DNA from: Arachnia rubra
GTDB lineage: Bacteria > Actinomycetota > Actinomycetes > Propionibacteriales > Propionibacteriaceae
Assembly (NCBI RefSeq): GCF_019973735.1
Contig: NZ_AP024463.1
Location: 1,116,001 to 1,180,000 of the forward strand
Direction: 5' to 3'
DNA: 64,000 nucleotides
Part shown: positions 16,917-27,464 of the stretch, one piece after another
Layout: every line of letters begins with the position of its first letter
How positions within the stretch are numbered: position 1 is the stretch's first letter
Notes under the pieces: model-generated
What the model saw: the letters and a program-made list of their open reading frames with translations, nothing else
What the model was told of the DNA's origin: nothing
The model's database searches: none
Program-made: the position numbers and the translations under genes

Positions 16917-17675
16917 TCACTGCCGGGGCACGAAGGCGAACACCCGGGTGGGGAACCCGGTGCCGCCCACGATCCGCGGGACGCCGACGGCGATGACCGA
17001 GCCGGTCTCCGGCAGCTGTTCGAGGTTGATCAGGTTCTCTAGATGCCACAGGCCGGCGGGATGCGAGACATCGCGGTGCACTGGGAAGTCCGGCTTGTTA
17101 CCCGGGTCGATGCCCAGGGTGTCGACGCCCAGGCCCACGACTCCGCGTTCTACGAGCAGCCGGGCCGCCTCGACGCCGAAGCCTGGGAACGCCAGGCCGG
17201 TGGTGCCCTCGCTTCCCGCGTAGCTCAGCGGGTCGGTCTTGCGCAGGGCCCAGCCGGAGCGCATCAGCACCGCGGTCCCGGAGGGGATGGGGCCGTGCTG
17301 TGCCTCGAACGTCTCCACGTCGCCGGGCTCCACGACCGCGTTCGGGACGGTGGCTGCCTTCTTGGTGATGTCGATGATCACAGCTGGCACCACTAGGTCG
17401 TCGATCGGGATGCTCGCGGTGTCCGCTCCGCCCGGCACGAAGTGCTCGGGCGCGTCGAAATGCGTCCCGGCGTGCTCGAAGGTGGTGAAGACGCGGGCGT
17501 GGTAGCCGTGCGCGTCGTGGGTCACGGCCTCAAGGACCTCCAGGGCAGGGGCTCCGGGCCACAGGATGGTCTCGGGGCCGAGGGCGTCGCTCAGGTCGAC
17601 GAGCCGGAAGCCGCCGGCCAGGGCGGCGAAAGCGGCATCACGGGCGGCGATCACGGTTTCGGTGTGCTGGGCCAT
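16917..17675 (-). CDS. Cyclase-family metal hydrolase (kynurenine formamidase-like)
   Basis: 252 aa, start ATG 17675 after GAGGAGG at 4-base spacing; upstream codons in the same frame lack this site and overlap the divergent gene. The family metal motif HxGTHxDAPxH is present as HAGTHFDAPEHF, with DLSDALGPETILWPG at the N-terminus and FPVHRDVSHPAGLWHLENL near the C-terminus. Members hydrolyse formamides, lactones or cyclic imides using Zn or Mn. First gene of the four-gene run ending in ilvE. Kynurenine formamidase activity is possible, but no other kynurenine gene is nearby. Confidence 0.85.
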   Translation of the reverse strand: MAQHTETVIAARDAAFAALAGGFRLVDLSDALGPETILWPGAPALEVLEAVTHDAHGYHARVFTTFEHAGTHFDAPEHFVPGGADTASIPIDDLVVPAVIIDITKKAATVPNAVVEPGDVETFEAQHGPIPSGTAVLMRSGWALRKTDPLSYAGSEGTTGLAFPGFGVEAARLLVERGVVGLGVDTLGIDPGNKPDFPVHRDVSHPAGLWHLENLINLEQLPETGSVIAVGVPRIVGGTGFPTRVFAFVPRQ

Positions 17676-17785
17676 CTGGCCTCCTCGTTCAGGAATTTGC
17701 ATCGTGGGCAACTCCCCCCGCGGGGAGCCTACACCCCGGTTTCTTCCACCAGATGGAAATCCGATGTGTCTGAGATCCGGGTCCC

Positions 17786-17791
17786 TAGACT
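17786..17791 (+). promoter_or_regulatory. -10 element of a leaderless TRIC-family gene
   Basis: TAGACT ends 8 bases before the GTG at 17800, so transcription is expected to begin at or next to the start codon. No purine-rich ribosome site precedes the GTG. I see no convincing -35. Confidence 0.55.
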
Positions 17792-17799
17792 TGTCAACC

Positions 17800-19997
<2,198 letters not shown>

Positions 19998-20008
19998 CAG
20001 GAAAACCA

Positions 20009-21112
20009 ATGTATGAACTCGGCCATTCCAAGAACGCCACCCACGGATACTCCTTCGACGACGTCGCCATCGCACCCGCCCGGCGTACCCGGTCCGAATC
20101 GGAGGTGGATCTGCGCTGGCGCATCGATGCGGTGACCTTCGACACGCCGATAGTGGCTGCCCCGATGGACTCGGTGATGTCGCCCGCGACCGCCATCGAG
20201 ATGGGGCGTCTGGGCGGCCTGGGAGTGCTCAACCTGGAGGGGCTGTGGACCCGGTACGAGGATCCGTCGCCTGCCTATGAGCAGCTGACCGAGCCGGCGG
20301 ACCAGGTGACCGCGACGCGGCGCATGCAGCAGCTGTACTCCGAGCCCATCAAGGCGGAGCTGATCGAGGCCCGGCTCGCTGAGATCCGTGCTGCCGGAGT
20401 CCCCGTCGCTGGGGCCCTGTCGCCTGCCCGCACCCAGCAGTTCGCGGATGTGATCGAGCGGGCCGGGGTGGATTTCTTCGTCATCCGCGGCACCACGGTC
20501 TCCGCTGAGCATGTCGACGAGACCGAGGACACCCTCAACCTGAAGGAGTTCATCTACCGGTTCGATGTGCCTGTTCTGGTGGGGGGCTGCGCCACCTATC
20601 GGATGGCTCTGCACCTAATGCGGGCTGGCGCGGCGGGAGTGCTGGTCGGTTTCGGCGGCGGGGCCACCCACACCACGGCCTCGGTGCTGGGGATCGAGGT
20701 GCCGATGGCCTCCGCCGTCGCGGATGTCGCGGAGGCGCGCCGCGACTACCTGGAGGAGTCGGGCGGGCGGTACGTGCATCTGATCGCCGATGGGGCGGTT
20801 GGGCGGTCCGGGGACATCGCGAAGGCCATCGCCTGCGGAGCCGACGCGGTGATGGTCGGTTCCCCGCTGGCGCGGGCCACGGAGGCCCCAGGGCGCGGCT
20901 GGCACTGGGGGCCGGAGGCCTGGCACGCGACCCTGCCGCGTGGCGAGCGGGTGTTCTTCGAGCAGGTCGGCTCCCTGGCGGAGGTCGTCAATGGCCCCTC
21001 TCATCTGCCCGACGGCACCATGAACCTCGTAGGTGGGTTGCGCAAGGCCATGGCCTTCACGGGCTACACCGACATCAAGTCGTTCCAGCGCATCGACGTC
21101 ATGGTGCACTGA
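20009..21112 (+). CDS. guaB3: GuaB3-family IMP dehydrogenase-related protein
   Basis: 367 aa. Barrel start GYSFDDVAIAPARRTRSESEVDLRWRI is that of GuaB3, the actinobacterial and cyanobacterial IMPDH paralogue without CBS domains; PIVAAPMDSVMSP and [19 protein letters not shown] are present. The catalytic-Cys loop of true IMPDH (GPGSICTT) is not recognisable: the equivalent stretch reads VGFGGGATHTTASVLG. Function in actinobacteria is unclear; a cyanobacterial homologue has been reported to have IMPDH activity. It begins 11 bases after guaB and overlaps aroQ by one base, so all three are probably co-transcribed. Confidence 0.9.
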   Translation: MYELGHSKNATHGYSFDDVAIAPARRTRSESEVDLRWRIDAVTFDTPIVAAPMDSVMSPATAIEMGRLGGLGVLNLEGLWTRYEDPSPAYEQLTEPADQVTATRRMQQLYSEPIKAELIEARLAEIRAAGVPVAGALSPARTQQFADVIERAGVDFFVIRGTTVSAEHVDETEDTLNLKEFIYRFDVPVLVGGCATYRMALHLMRAGAAGVLVGFGGGATHTTASVLGIEVPMASAVADVAEARRDYLEESGGRYVHLIADGAVGRSGDIAKAIACGADAVMVGSPLARATEAPGRGWHWGPEAWHATLPRGERVFFEQVGSLAEVVNGPSHLPDGTMNLVGGLRKAMAFTGYTDIKSFQRIDVMVH

Positions 21113-21429
21113 TGGACGCCGCCGACGCCCGCCGGGAGCTATCGAGGCTGCGAGGCAGCATCGACAACATGGACTCGATGCTCGTCCATCTGCTGGCCGA
21201 ACGTTTCAAGGTCACCCAGGAGGTGGGCAGGCTGAAGGCCGCAGCCGCGCTACCACCGGCGGACCCGGAGCGTGAGGCTCAACAGATCCGGCGGCTGCGG
21301 GCACTCGCCATCGAGTCCGAGCTGGATCCTGAACTCGCGGAGAAGTTCATCACGTTCATAGTCCGCGAGGTGGTGCGGCATCACGAGCAGATCGCCGCCG
21401 AGGAGTCCCGGGAGGAACCGGAAGGCTGA
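21112..21429 (+). CDS. Chorismate mutase, AroQ type
   Basis: 105 aa, three-helix AroQ fold. ELSRLRGSIDNMDSMLVHLLAERFKVTQEVGRLKA carries the first long helix with the conserved Arg, Asp and Lys positions; ALAIESELDPELAEKFITFIVREVV is the last helix. It converts chorismate to prephenate for Phe and Tyr; many actinobacterial stand-alone AroQ enzymes gain activity by binding DAHP synthase. TGATG overlap couples it to guaB3, an unusual link between purine and aromatic synthesis. A hairpin follows. Confidence 0.88.
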   Translation: MDAADARRELSRLRGSIDNMDSMLVHLLAERFKVTQEVGRLKAAAALPPADPEREAQQIRRLRALAIESELDPELAEKFITFIVREVVRHHEQIAAEESREEPEG

Positions 21430-21430
21430 G

Positions 21431-21452
21431 AGAGCCCCGGACCGGGGGCTCT
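21431..21452 (+). terminator. Hairpin after chorismate mutase
   Basis: Inverted repeat AGAGCCCC / GGGGGCTCT with a short loop starts one base after the stop of the guaB-guaB3-aroQ run. It also faces the end of the convergent TetR gene. Confidence 0.75.
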
Positions 21453-21516
21453 GAAGCCGCTGTCATGGCATACGGATGCCAGGTCTGGGAGTGGGCGGGA
21501 GATACCAGGGGTGGCC

Positions 21517-22146
21517 TCACGGCCTGCGCTCCCGGTCATCCAGCAGCGATATGGCGCCTCGCGCGGTGGCCCGGATCGACCAGTCGAAACGCTCCCTCGC
21601 AGTCAGGGAGGCGATGGTCTCGGCACCGGCGCGGACAGTCGGCGCGTGCTCAGGCAGCGAGAGGTCCTGATCCTGGCCGTCGTGGGACAGCGGATTGATC
21701 TCGCCGAGCGCCACCGCGTGCTCTGCGACGGTGGATACCAGGAGACTCGCCTGGGCCGGGGGGTAGCCGAAACGCGATGCGAAGGCGGCCTGCTGTTCCT
21801 CCGCGAGCCTGATCGTGAAGTCATGCCGGGGAGCGGAGAGCCGGGTGAGGTGCTGGCCGATCCCGGGGTTGACGATGACGAAGTCACGCAGCGCATGCCC
21901 CAGCTCCACCAGCGCATCCTCTGGATTCCCGGCAGTCGGTTCGGGAAAAGTGTGCCCGGCGACGATGCCCTCGGCCACCATGGCTCTCAGCCCCTCGAGG
22001 TCGCCGGCGACCCGGTAGATCGACATCTCGCTGACGCCGAGCTCTCGTGCCACTCCACGGATCGACAGCTGGGGGAGTGTGATCCGCCTGCCGGCATCGA
22101 CGATGCGGTCGGTGGTGATGAGGCGGGGGCGTCCAGGTGAGACCAT
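21517..22146 (-). CDS. TetR-family transcriptional regulator
   Basis: 209 aa. The N-terminal HTH (TDRIVDAGRRITLPQLSIRGVARELGVSEMSIYRV) is of TetR type although shortened; the rest is a helical ligand domain with no assignable ligand. It diverges from the iron-uptake operon across 167 bases that contain an IdeR-like box, so it may regulate itself or that operon. ATG 22146 follows CAGAAT at 6 bases on the minus strand, again a possible leaderless start. Confidence 0.85.
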   Translation of the reverse strand: MVSPGRPRLITTDRIVDAGRRITLPQLSIRGVARELGVSEMSIYRVAGDLEGLRAMVAEGIVAGHTFPEPTAGNPEDALVELGHALRDFVIVNPGIGQHLTRLSAPRHDFTIRLAEEQQAAFASRFGYPPAQASLLVSTVAEHAVALGEINPLSHDGQDQDLSLPEHAPTVRAGAETIASLTARERFDWSIRATARGAISLLDDRERRP

Positions 22147-22226
22147 GCCCCCATTCTGGCGTTTCCCGGTGAGTGGTGTGGCCTGGCGGGGTGCCCGCCT
22201 GAGATGCCCTAGCCCACAGGCCCCAA

Positions 22227-22245
22227 TTAAGTTAGGCTAACTAAC
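22227..22245. promoter_or_regulatory. IdeR/DtxR-type iron box
   Basis: TTAAGTTAGGCTAACTAAC matches the 19-bp DtxR/IdeR consensus TTAGGTTAGCCTAACCTAA at most positions, including the GTTAG and CTAAC half-sites. It lies 69 bases before the siderophore-binding lipoprotein gene, the expected place for iron-dependent repression of the operon 22314-27408. The A/T-rich tail (ataaat) probably holds the -10. Confidence 0.85.
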
Positions 22246-22313
22246 ATAAATCTTTTCCACCGGCCGCTGGACTGCTCAGGACGACGCAGTCCCCGAACGA
22301 AGGTGTCTTCCAC

Positions 22314-23375
22314 ATGTCCTCCAGATCTCCTCTGCTGGCTCAGCTCGGCAGCGTCCTGCTGCTGGTCCTGTCCGCCGTGATGGTTGTCTCCTGCACCGCC
22401 ACGCCAGGTAGTGAACCGAGTGCTCCGGCCACCTCGGGTGAGGCCACCCTGCTTCCAGCGGCCGAGGGACAGACCGGATACCCGCTCACACTCACCTCGC
22501 CCTACGGCGAGTCGGTCATCACACAGCGACCAACCCGCGTGGCCACCGTCGGGGCAAACGCCGTGGACACGGAGCTCCTGTTGGCCATGGGTGGTGTCCC
22601 CGTCACCACGAATGGCCTTGGCTACAAGAAGGCTCCATGGCTCGCCGAGGCCGCGGCGGGGCGCATCGAGCTGGTCTTCGAGACCGAGAGCTGGGACCAA
22701 TACCCCTATGAGTCCATTGCCGCAGCCAAGCCCGATGTGATCGTCGCCTTCGGCTACGACCTCACCAACTCCTTCGCGAAGCTCTCTGAGATCGCTCCGG
22801 TGATTACCAGCGACAAGCCGTGGACCGGATACTTCAGCAATCCCTGGAAGGACAACATCCGCATCCTCGGCAACGCCCTCGACCTGCCGGCCGCGGCCGA
22901 GAAGGTGATCAGCGACTACGACGCCTACATCACCGGGACCCGGCAGGCGCACCCGGGATTCGAGGGCAAGAGCCTCAGCTACACCGTGTGGTTCGGCACC
23001 CAGCGTGGCCTCAGCTATCAGAGCCTGCCCGGGTCGATCATCGAGGAGGTGTTCACCTCGATCGGGTTCACGCAGGCTCCGCAGGCGGGGTCCTTCTCGG
23101 AGACCCAGACCGTCAGTCCCGAGCTCATGGGCTCTATCGACGCGGACGTGCTGATCGTCGCCGGCAGCGAGAAGGAGACGGCAGTCAGCCCGGAGGCCAT
23201 TCCCGGTCTGACCGACTCCGCGGTCTTCCAGGGGCTTGAGGCCTGGAAGAGCGGGCGCACGGTGATCACCGAGAACACATCCCCCGCAGGCTGGGCGATG
23301 TCCACCGCAGGCCCGCTGGGCACCAAGGTCGCGCTCGACATCCTGGTCCCCAAGATCGCCGAGGTCATCGAATGA
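22314..23375 (+). CDS. Iron-siderophore ABC transporter, substrate-binding lipoprotein
   Basis: 353 aa. Signal peptide with lipobox VVSC (Cys27). The two-lobed FepB/FecB fold is shown by TRVATVGANAVDTELLLAMG, KPDVIVAFGYDLT, FAKLSEIAPVI and the C-terminal lobe LIVAGSEKETAVS. It captures a ferric chelate outside the cell and passes it to the permeases that follow. First gene behind the IdeR-like box; 31 bases separate it from the first permease. The exact chelate is not visible from sequence. Confidence 0.9.
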   Translation: MSSRSPLLAQLGSVLLLVLSAVMVVSCTATPGSEPSAPATSGEATLLPAAEGQTGYPLTLTSPYGESVITQRPTRVATVGANAVDTELLLAMGGVPVTTNGLGYKKAPWLAEAAAGRIELVFETESWDQYPYESIAAAKPDVIVAFGYDLTNSFAKLSEIAPVITSDKPWTGYFSNPWKDNIRILGNALDLPAAAEKVISDYDAYITGTRQAHPGFEGKSLSYTVWFGTQRGLSYQSLPGSIIEEVFTSIGFTQAPQAGSFSETQTVSPELMGSIDADVLIVAGSEKETAVSPEAIPGLTDSAVFQGLEAWKSGRTVITENTSPAGWAMSTAGPLGTKVALDILVPKIAEVIE

Positions 23376-23406
23376 GCCTGAGCGCTCCTAGACAGTCCCG
23401 GTCCCG

Positions 23407-24444
23407 GTGAGTGGGGCCGGCATGGCTCAGCCGGTTCTTGTGCGCGGGAGCCTGCATGTTCTCCGTCACCCAGTCCCCGTCGTGGCGGGATTCGCCGCCG
23501 TCCTGTGCGTCTCCGTGGCGCTCAGCGTCATGACGGGCGCGAGGTTCCTCAGCCTGCCCGAGTGGTGGCAGGCCCTCGTCGCCCCCGGTTCTGACCTGGC
23601 CACGGCGATCGTCTGGGACATGCGGATTCCCCGCACCCTCGTCGGGCTGGCGGTCGGGGCGGCGTACGGCGTCGCGGGAGCACTCATGCAGGCCCTGACC
23701 CGCAACCCCCTCGCGGACCCGGGCATCCTCGGGGTGAATGCCGGGGCCGGGGTCGCCGTGACCGTGGGGGCCGGGCTCACCGGTCTCACCGGCGTGGCCG
23801 GCTATCAGTGGTGGGCCTTCGCCGGGGCCCTGGGCGCCACGGCCCTGGTCCTCGCGATCGGCGCCGCGGGCCGTGGGCCCGTCAACCCCGTCCAGCTTCT
23901 GCTCGGGGGCGTGGCCATGGCGGCGTTGCTGAATGGGGTGAACCGGTTCCTGTCGCTGCTGGATCCCGACACGTTCGAGGCGGTCCGCACCTGGGGAGTG
24001 GGCTCGATCGCCCGCACCCGTCTCGACGAGCTCATCCCGGTGCTGCCTGCCATGGCAGTGGGTTGTGTCCTCGCCTTCGCCCTGGCGCGCTCGCTGGACG
24101 CCATGGCCCTGGGCGACGACGTCGCCTCCGGGCTGGGGGTCAGGGCCAGCAGGACCCGGCTTGGCGCTGTGATCGCCATCACACTGCTAGCCGGCTCTGC
24201 CACGGCGATCACGGGTGGCCTGGCCTTCATCGGGCTGATGATCCCGCACGTGGTGCGCTGGAGCCTCGGACCTGATCAGCGGCTGATTCTCACCGGCTCT
24301 CTCCTGGCCGCTCCGGCCCTCGTGCTGATGGCTGACTCGCTGGGTCGTGTGATCGCCGCGCCCGGGGAGATCGAGGTCGGCATCCTCACCGCCGTCATCG
24401 GAGCGCCGCTGCTCGTGACGCAGGCATGGAAGGCAAACCCGTGA
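23407..24444 (+). CDS. Iron-siderophore ABC transporter permease (FecCD family)
   Basis: 345 aa from GTG 23407; ATG 23422 is an equally possible start and neither has a good ribosome site. FecCD landmarks: DMRIPRTLVGLAVGAAYGVAGALMQALTRNPLADPGILGVNAGAG, then FIGLMIPHVVRWSLGPDQR facing the ATPase. About ten membrane helices. It pairs with the next gene as a heterodimeric permease. The stop overlaps the next start (GTGA). Confidence 0.9.
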   Translation: MSGAGMAQPVLVRGSLHVLRHPVPVVAGFAAVLCVSVALSVMTGARFLSLPEWWQALVAPGSDLATAIVWDMRIPRTLVGLAVGAAYGVAGALMQALTRNPLADPGILGVNAGAGVAVTVGAGLTGLTGVAGYQWWAFAGALGATALVLAIGAAGRGPVNPVQLLLGGVAMAALLNGVNRFLSLLDPDTFEAVRTWGVGSIARTRLDELIPVLPAMAVGCVLAFALARSLDAMALGDDVASGLGVRASRTRLGAVIAITLLAGSATAITGGLAFIGLMIPHVVRWSLGPDQRLILTGSLLAAPALVLMADSLGRVIAAPGEIEVGILTAVIGAPLLVTQAWKANP

Positions 24445-25493
24445 CGGAGCAGGTGACTTTCGCACACCACATGCTGCGCCTGCGCGGCACCCGCTTCGGC
24501 GTCCGCATTGCGGTGCGGCCGGCAGTGCTGCAGATCCTCCTGGTCCTGCTGGCGGTGGCGCTGGCGGGAGCCTGCCTGCTCATCGGCGACTATCCGCTGA
24601 CCCTCGGCCAGGTCTTCGAGGCCCTGTCCGGCCAGCAGACGTTCGCCCGCGTGATCGTGCTTGAGTGGCGTCTTCCCGCGGCGGTCTCGGCGGTGTTCTT
24701 CGGGGCCTTGCTCGGGACCGGTGGCGCGGTCTTCCAGGTGCTGACCCACAACCCGCTGGGATCGCCGGATGTCATCGGCTTCGACGCGGGGGCCTACACC
24801 GCGGTCGTGATGGCGATGCTCCTGTTCGGAGCACGCGCCCATGGCGTCATCGCCGCTGCGGCGGTGGGCGGGGGACTGCTGACCGCCCTCATCGTCCATC
24901 TGCTCTCTGGCCGCGGCAGAAGGGGATTCCGGCTCGTCGTGGCCGGCCTGGCGGTCTCCGCGGCGCTGGGTGCGGTGAATGCTTACCTGATCACCCGGGC
25001 CCGTGTCGAGGACGCCATGCTGGTCGGCTTCTGGGGGGCCGGGACCCTGGCGCGGGTGGATCCTGCGACGCTTCCGATGTGGCTGGGACTCGCGGTCGCT
25101 CTGCTGGCGTCCGTGATTTTGCTGGCGCCGTCGCTTGGGATCATCGAGCTGGGGGAGCAGGCTGCCAGTGCGCTCGGACTGCCCCTGGAGTCCCGCCGGC
25201 TGCTGCTCGTCTTCGTGGGGGTGGCGTGCTCCGCCGTGGTGACCGCGGCGGCCGGCCCCATTGGCTTCGTGGCCCTGGCCGCCCCGCAGATCGCCCGGAG
25301 GCTCATGAGGACCCCCGGGATCTCCGTCACCGGGGCGGCAGCGACGGGGGCGGTGTTGCTTGCCGCCGCCCAGCTCTGCTCCGTGGCTGCCAGCGCCAGC
25401 AACCGCCCCATCCCTGCGGGGTTGATCACTGTCTGCGCCGGTGGCCTATACCTGATCTACCTCCTGCTGCATGAGGGGAGACGAACGGCATGA
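24441..25493 (+). CDS. Iron-siderophore ABC transporter permease (FecCD family), second subunit
   Basis: 350 aa from GTG 24441, chosen because GGAAGG sits 7 bases upstream and the GTG overlaps the previous stop; ATG 24426 would lengthen it by five residues. Family motifs: EWRLPAAVSAVFFGALLGTGGAVFQ, THNPLGSPDVIGFDAGAY, and FVALAAPQIARRLMR for contact with the ATPase. About nine to ten hydrophobic helices. Its stop overlaps the ATPase start by four bases (ATGA). Confidence 0.9.
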   Translation: MTEQVTFAHHMLRLRGTRFGVRIAVRPAVLQILLVLLAVALAGACLLIGDYPLTLGQVFEALSGQQTFARVIVLEWRLPAAVSAVFFGALLGTGGAVFQVLTHNPLGSPDVIGFDAGAYTAVVMAMLLFGARAHGVIAAAAVGGGLLTALIVHLLSGRGRRGFRLVVAGLAVSAALGAVNAYLITRARVEDAMLVGFWGAGTLARVDPATLPMWLGLAVALLASVILLAPSLGIIELGEQAASALGLPLESRRLLLVFVGVACSAVVTAAAGPIGFVALAAPQIARRLMRTPGISVTGAAATGAVLLAAAQLCSVAASASNRPIPAGLITVCAGGLYLIYLLLHEGRRTA

Positions 25494-26320
25494 CAGCTGA
25501 CAGCCGGCTGCAGGCGACGGGGGTCGAGCTCCGCTACGGCAGCCACGTCATCTCCACCGGCCTCGACCTGGAGGTCCTCGACGGGGAGTTCACCGCGGTG
25601 GTGGGCCCGAACGGCTGCGGCAAGTCCACGCTGCTGAAAGCCCTGGCCCGGCTCATCAGGCCATCCGCCGGGCAGGTGATCCTCGACGGCCGCGACATTC
25701 AAGCATGCCCCACCCGGCAGGTCGCCAGGCAGATCGGCATCCTGCCGCAGAGCTCGATCGCCCCCGACGGCATCACCGTCTCCGAGCTGGTGGCCCGGGG
25801 CCGGTTCCCGCACCAGGGATTCGCCCGGCGATGGACCTGGCGCGACGAGGAGCTGGTTACCTGCGCCATGCGGGACGCGGGCGTCACCGGCCTGGCCACC
25901 CGGCGGGTCGATGAGCTGTCGGGCGGCCAGCGGCAGCGCGTATGGATCGCCATGGCGCTCGCCCAGGACACCCCCATCCTGCTGCTGGACGAGCCCACCA
26001 CCTTTCTCGACATCCGCCACCAGATAGAGCTGATGGAACTGATGGTCGACCTCAACCGCCGGGGCCGCTGCCTGGTGGCGGTGCTCCACGACCTCAACCA
26101 GGCCGCACGCTTCGCAACCCACCTGGTGGCCCTGCGCGACGGCGGGATCGTCGCGCAGGGGCCACCGGGACAGGTGGTCACCCCTGGACTCGTCGAGGAG
26201 GTCTTCGGGCTGTCCTGCGTCATACACCCCGACCCCGTGACCGGATCACCCCAGGTGACACCGATCGGAGGGGTCAGGCCATCACCCACGAGAACTCCCA
26301 ACCCGGAAGGACCGACATGA
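25490..26320 (+). CDS. Iron-siderophore ABC transporter ATP-binding protein
   Basis: 276 aa. Walker A GPNGCGKST (residues ~38-46), ABC signature LSGGQRQR, Walker B ILLLDEPTTFLD and the switch His in AVLHDLNQAAR are all present. LPQSSIAPDGITVSELVARGRFPHQG is the FecE-type Q-loop region. It powers import through the two FecCD subunits. The last ~25 residues are proline-rich and may be disordered. Overlaps the next gene by four bases, so the monooxygenase is made in step with the importer. Confidence 0.92.
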   Translation: MTADSRLQATGVELRYGSHVISTGLDLEVLDGEFTAVVGPNGCGKSTLLKALARLIRPSAGQVILDGRDIQACPTRQVARQIGILPQSSIAPDGITVSELVARGRFPHQGFARRWTWRDEELVTCAMRDAGVTGLATRRVDELSGGQRQRVWIAMALAQDTPILLLDEPTTFLDIRHQIELMELMVDLNRRGRCLVAVLHDLNQAARFATHLVALRDGGIVAQGPPGQVVTPGLVEEVFGLSCVIHPDPVTGSPQVTPIGGVRPSPTRTPNPEGPT

Positions 26321-27408
26321 CCCTGAACATAGGAATCGCACTTTCCCCCACCTGGCTGCGCCAGGGAGCCTGGCGACGCGACGACAGCCGCGTCGAGGAG
26401 ATGTTCACCCTCGCCCCCTACCGTGAACTCGCGCGCCAGGCCGAGGAGGCGGCACTCGACTTCCTCTTCTGCCCCGAGGCCGGCTATCTCAGGCTGGAGA
26501 CCATCGACAAGGCTCCCGGTTTCGCCACCCTCGACTCGTACACCCTGGTTGCCGCTCTGGCCGCAACCACGACGCGGATCGGCCTGGTGCCGACGATCCA
26601 GACGGTCTATGCGCACCCGTTCCCCGTGGCGCGGAGCCTGGCTTCCCTGCAGCAGATCAGCGGCGGCCGTGCGGGTTGGAACGTGGTCACCGCCCTCGGC
26701 GGTGAGGAGAACTACGGTCTCGCCAACCCGCCCGGCTCCGCTGAGCGATACGCGCGCGCCGCGGAGTTCGTCAGCGTGGTGACTAGCCTCTGGGACTCGT
26801 TCCCCGCCGAGGCTTTCGTCGCCGACCGTGCCTCCGGGGTCTTCGCCGACGCCACGCGAGTGCGGTCCATTGACTTCGAGGGCGAGCACTTCCAGATTGC
26901 CGGGCCGATGGCGCTGCCAGCCCATCCCGCAGGGCGGTTGCCCCTGCTGCAGGCTGGGGCGTCGCCATCCGGGATCGCCTTCGCTGGGTCCGTGGCTGAT
27001 GCGGTCTTCGGCGCGACCCCGGAGCTGGAGGCGGCCCGAGAGCAGCGGACCGCCCTCCGCGAGGCCGCGGTTGCCGCGGGACGTGATGCCGGCGGCATCC
27101 GTTTCCTGCCCGGGCTCAACCTGGTTCTGGCGGCCACCCGCGGGGAGGCCCAGGACCTGGCCGAGGCCAGCGAGGTGGACACACCCTTGCATTGGAGTGT
27201 CATCGGCACCCCGGCGGATGCGGCCGATGCCATCGAGGCCCGGGCAGCGGCCGGGGCCATCGACGGGTTCATCGCCCTGCCGGGCGGGTCGCGCAAGTCC
27301 ATAGACCTATTCCTGGACCAGGTGGTTCCGCTGCTCAGACAGCGTGGGCTTTTCCGGGACGGCTACCAGGGCGGCACCCTGCGGGAGCACCTCGGGTTGC
27401 CGGGCTGA
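26317..27408 (+). CDS. FMN-dependent luciferase-like monooxygenase (NtaA/SnaA/DszA class)
   Basis: 363 aa, ATG 26317 after GGAAGG and overlapping the ATPase stop (ATGA). The TIM-barrel of bacterial-luciferase type is shown by FLFCPEAGYLRLE, RIGLVPTIQTVYAHPFPVAR, and the class marker GGRAGWNVVTALGGEENYGL found in nitrilotriacetate, EDTA and pristinamycin monooxygenases. These use FMNH2 supplied by a separate reductase, which is not in this window. As last gene of an IdeR-controlled ferric-chelate importer it may oxidise the imported chelator and free the iron; this role is inference. Slightly shorter than NtaA (~450 aa). Confidence 0.85.
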   Translation: MTLNIGIALSPTWLRQGAWRRDDSRVEEMFTLAPYRELARQAEEAALDFLFCPEAGYLRLETIDKAPGFATLDSYTLVAALAATTTRIGLVPTIQTVYAHPFPVARSLASLQQISGGRAGWNVVTALGGEENYGLANPPGSAERYARAAEFVSVVTSLWDSFPAEAFVADRASGVFADATRVRSIDFEGEHFQIAGPMALPAHPAGRLPLLQAGASPSGIAFAGSVADAVFGATPELEAAREQRTALREAAVAAGRDAGGIRFLPGLNLVLAATRGEAQDLAEASEVDTPLHWSVIGTPADAADAIEARAAAGAIDGFIALPGGSRKSIDLFLDQVVPLLRQRGLFRDGYQGGTLREHLGLPG

Positions 27409-27464
27409 GGGGGCCGGCCAGGACATGGCGCGGCCGGTCAGGAGCCCGGCCGTAGGATCGCATG

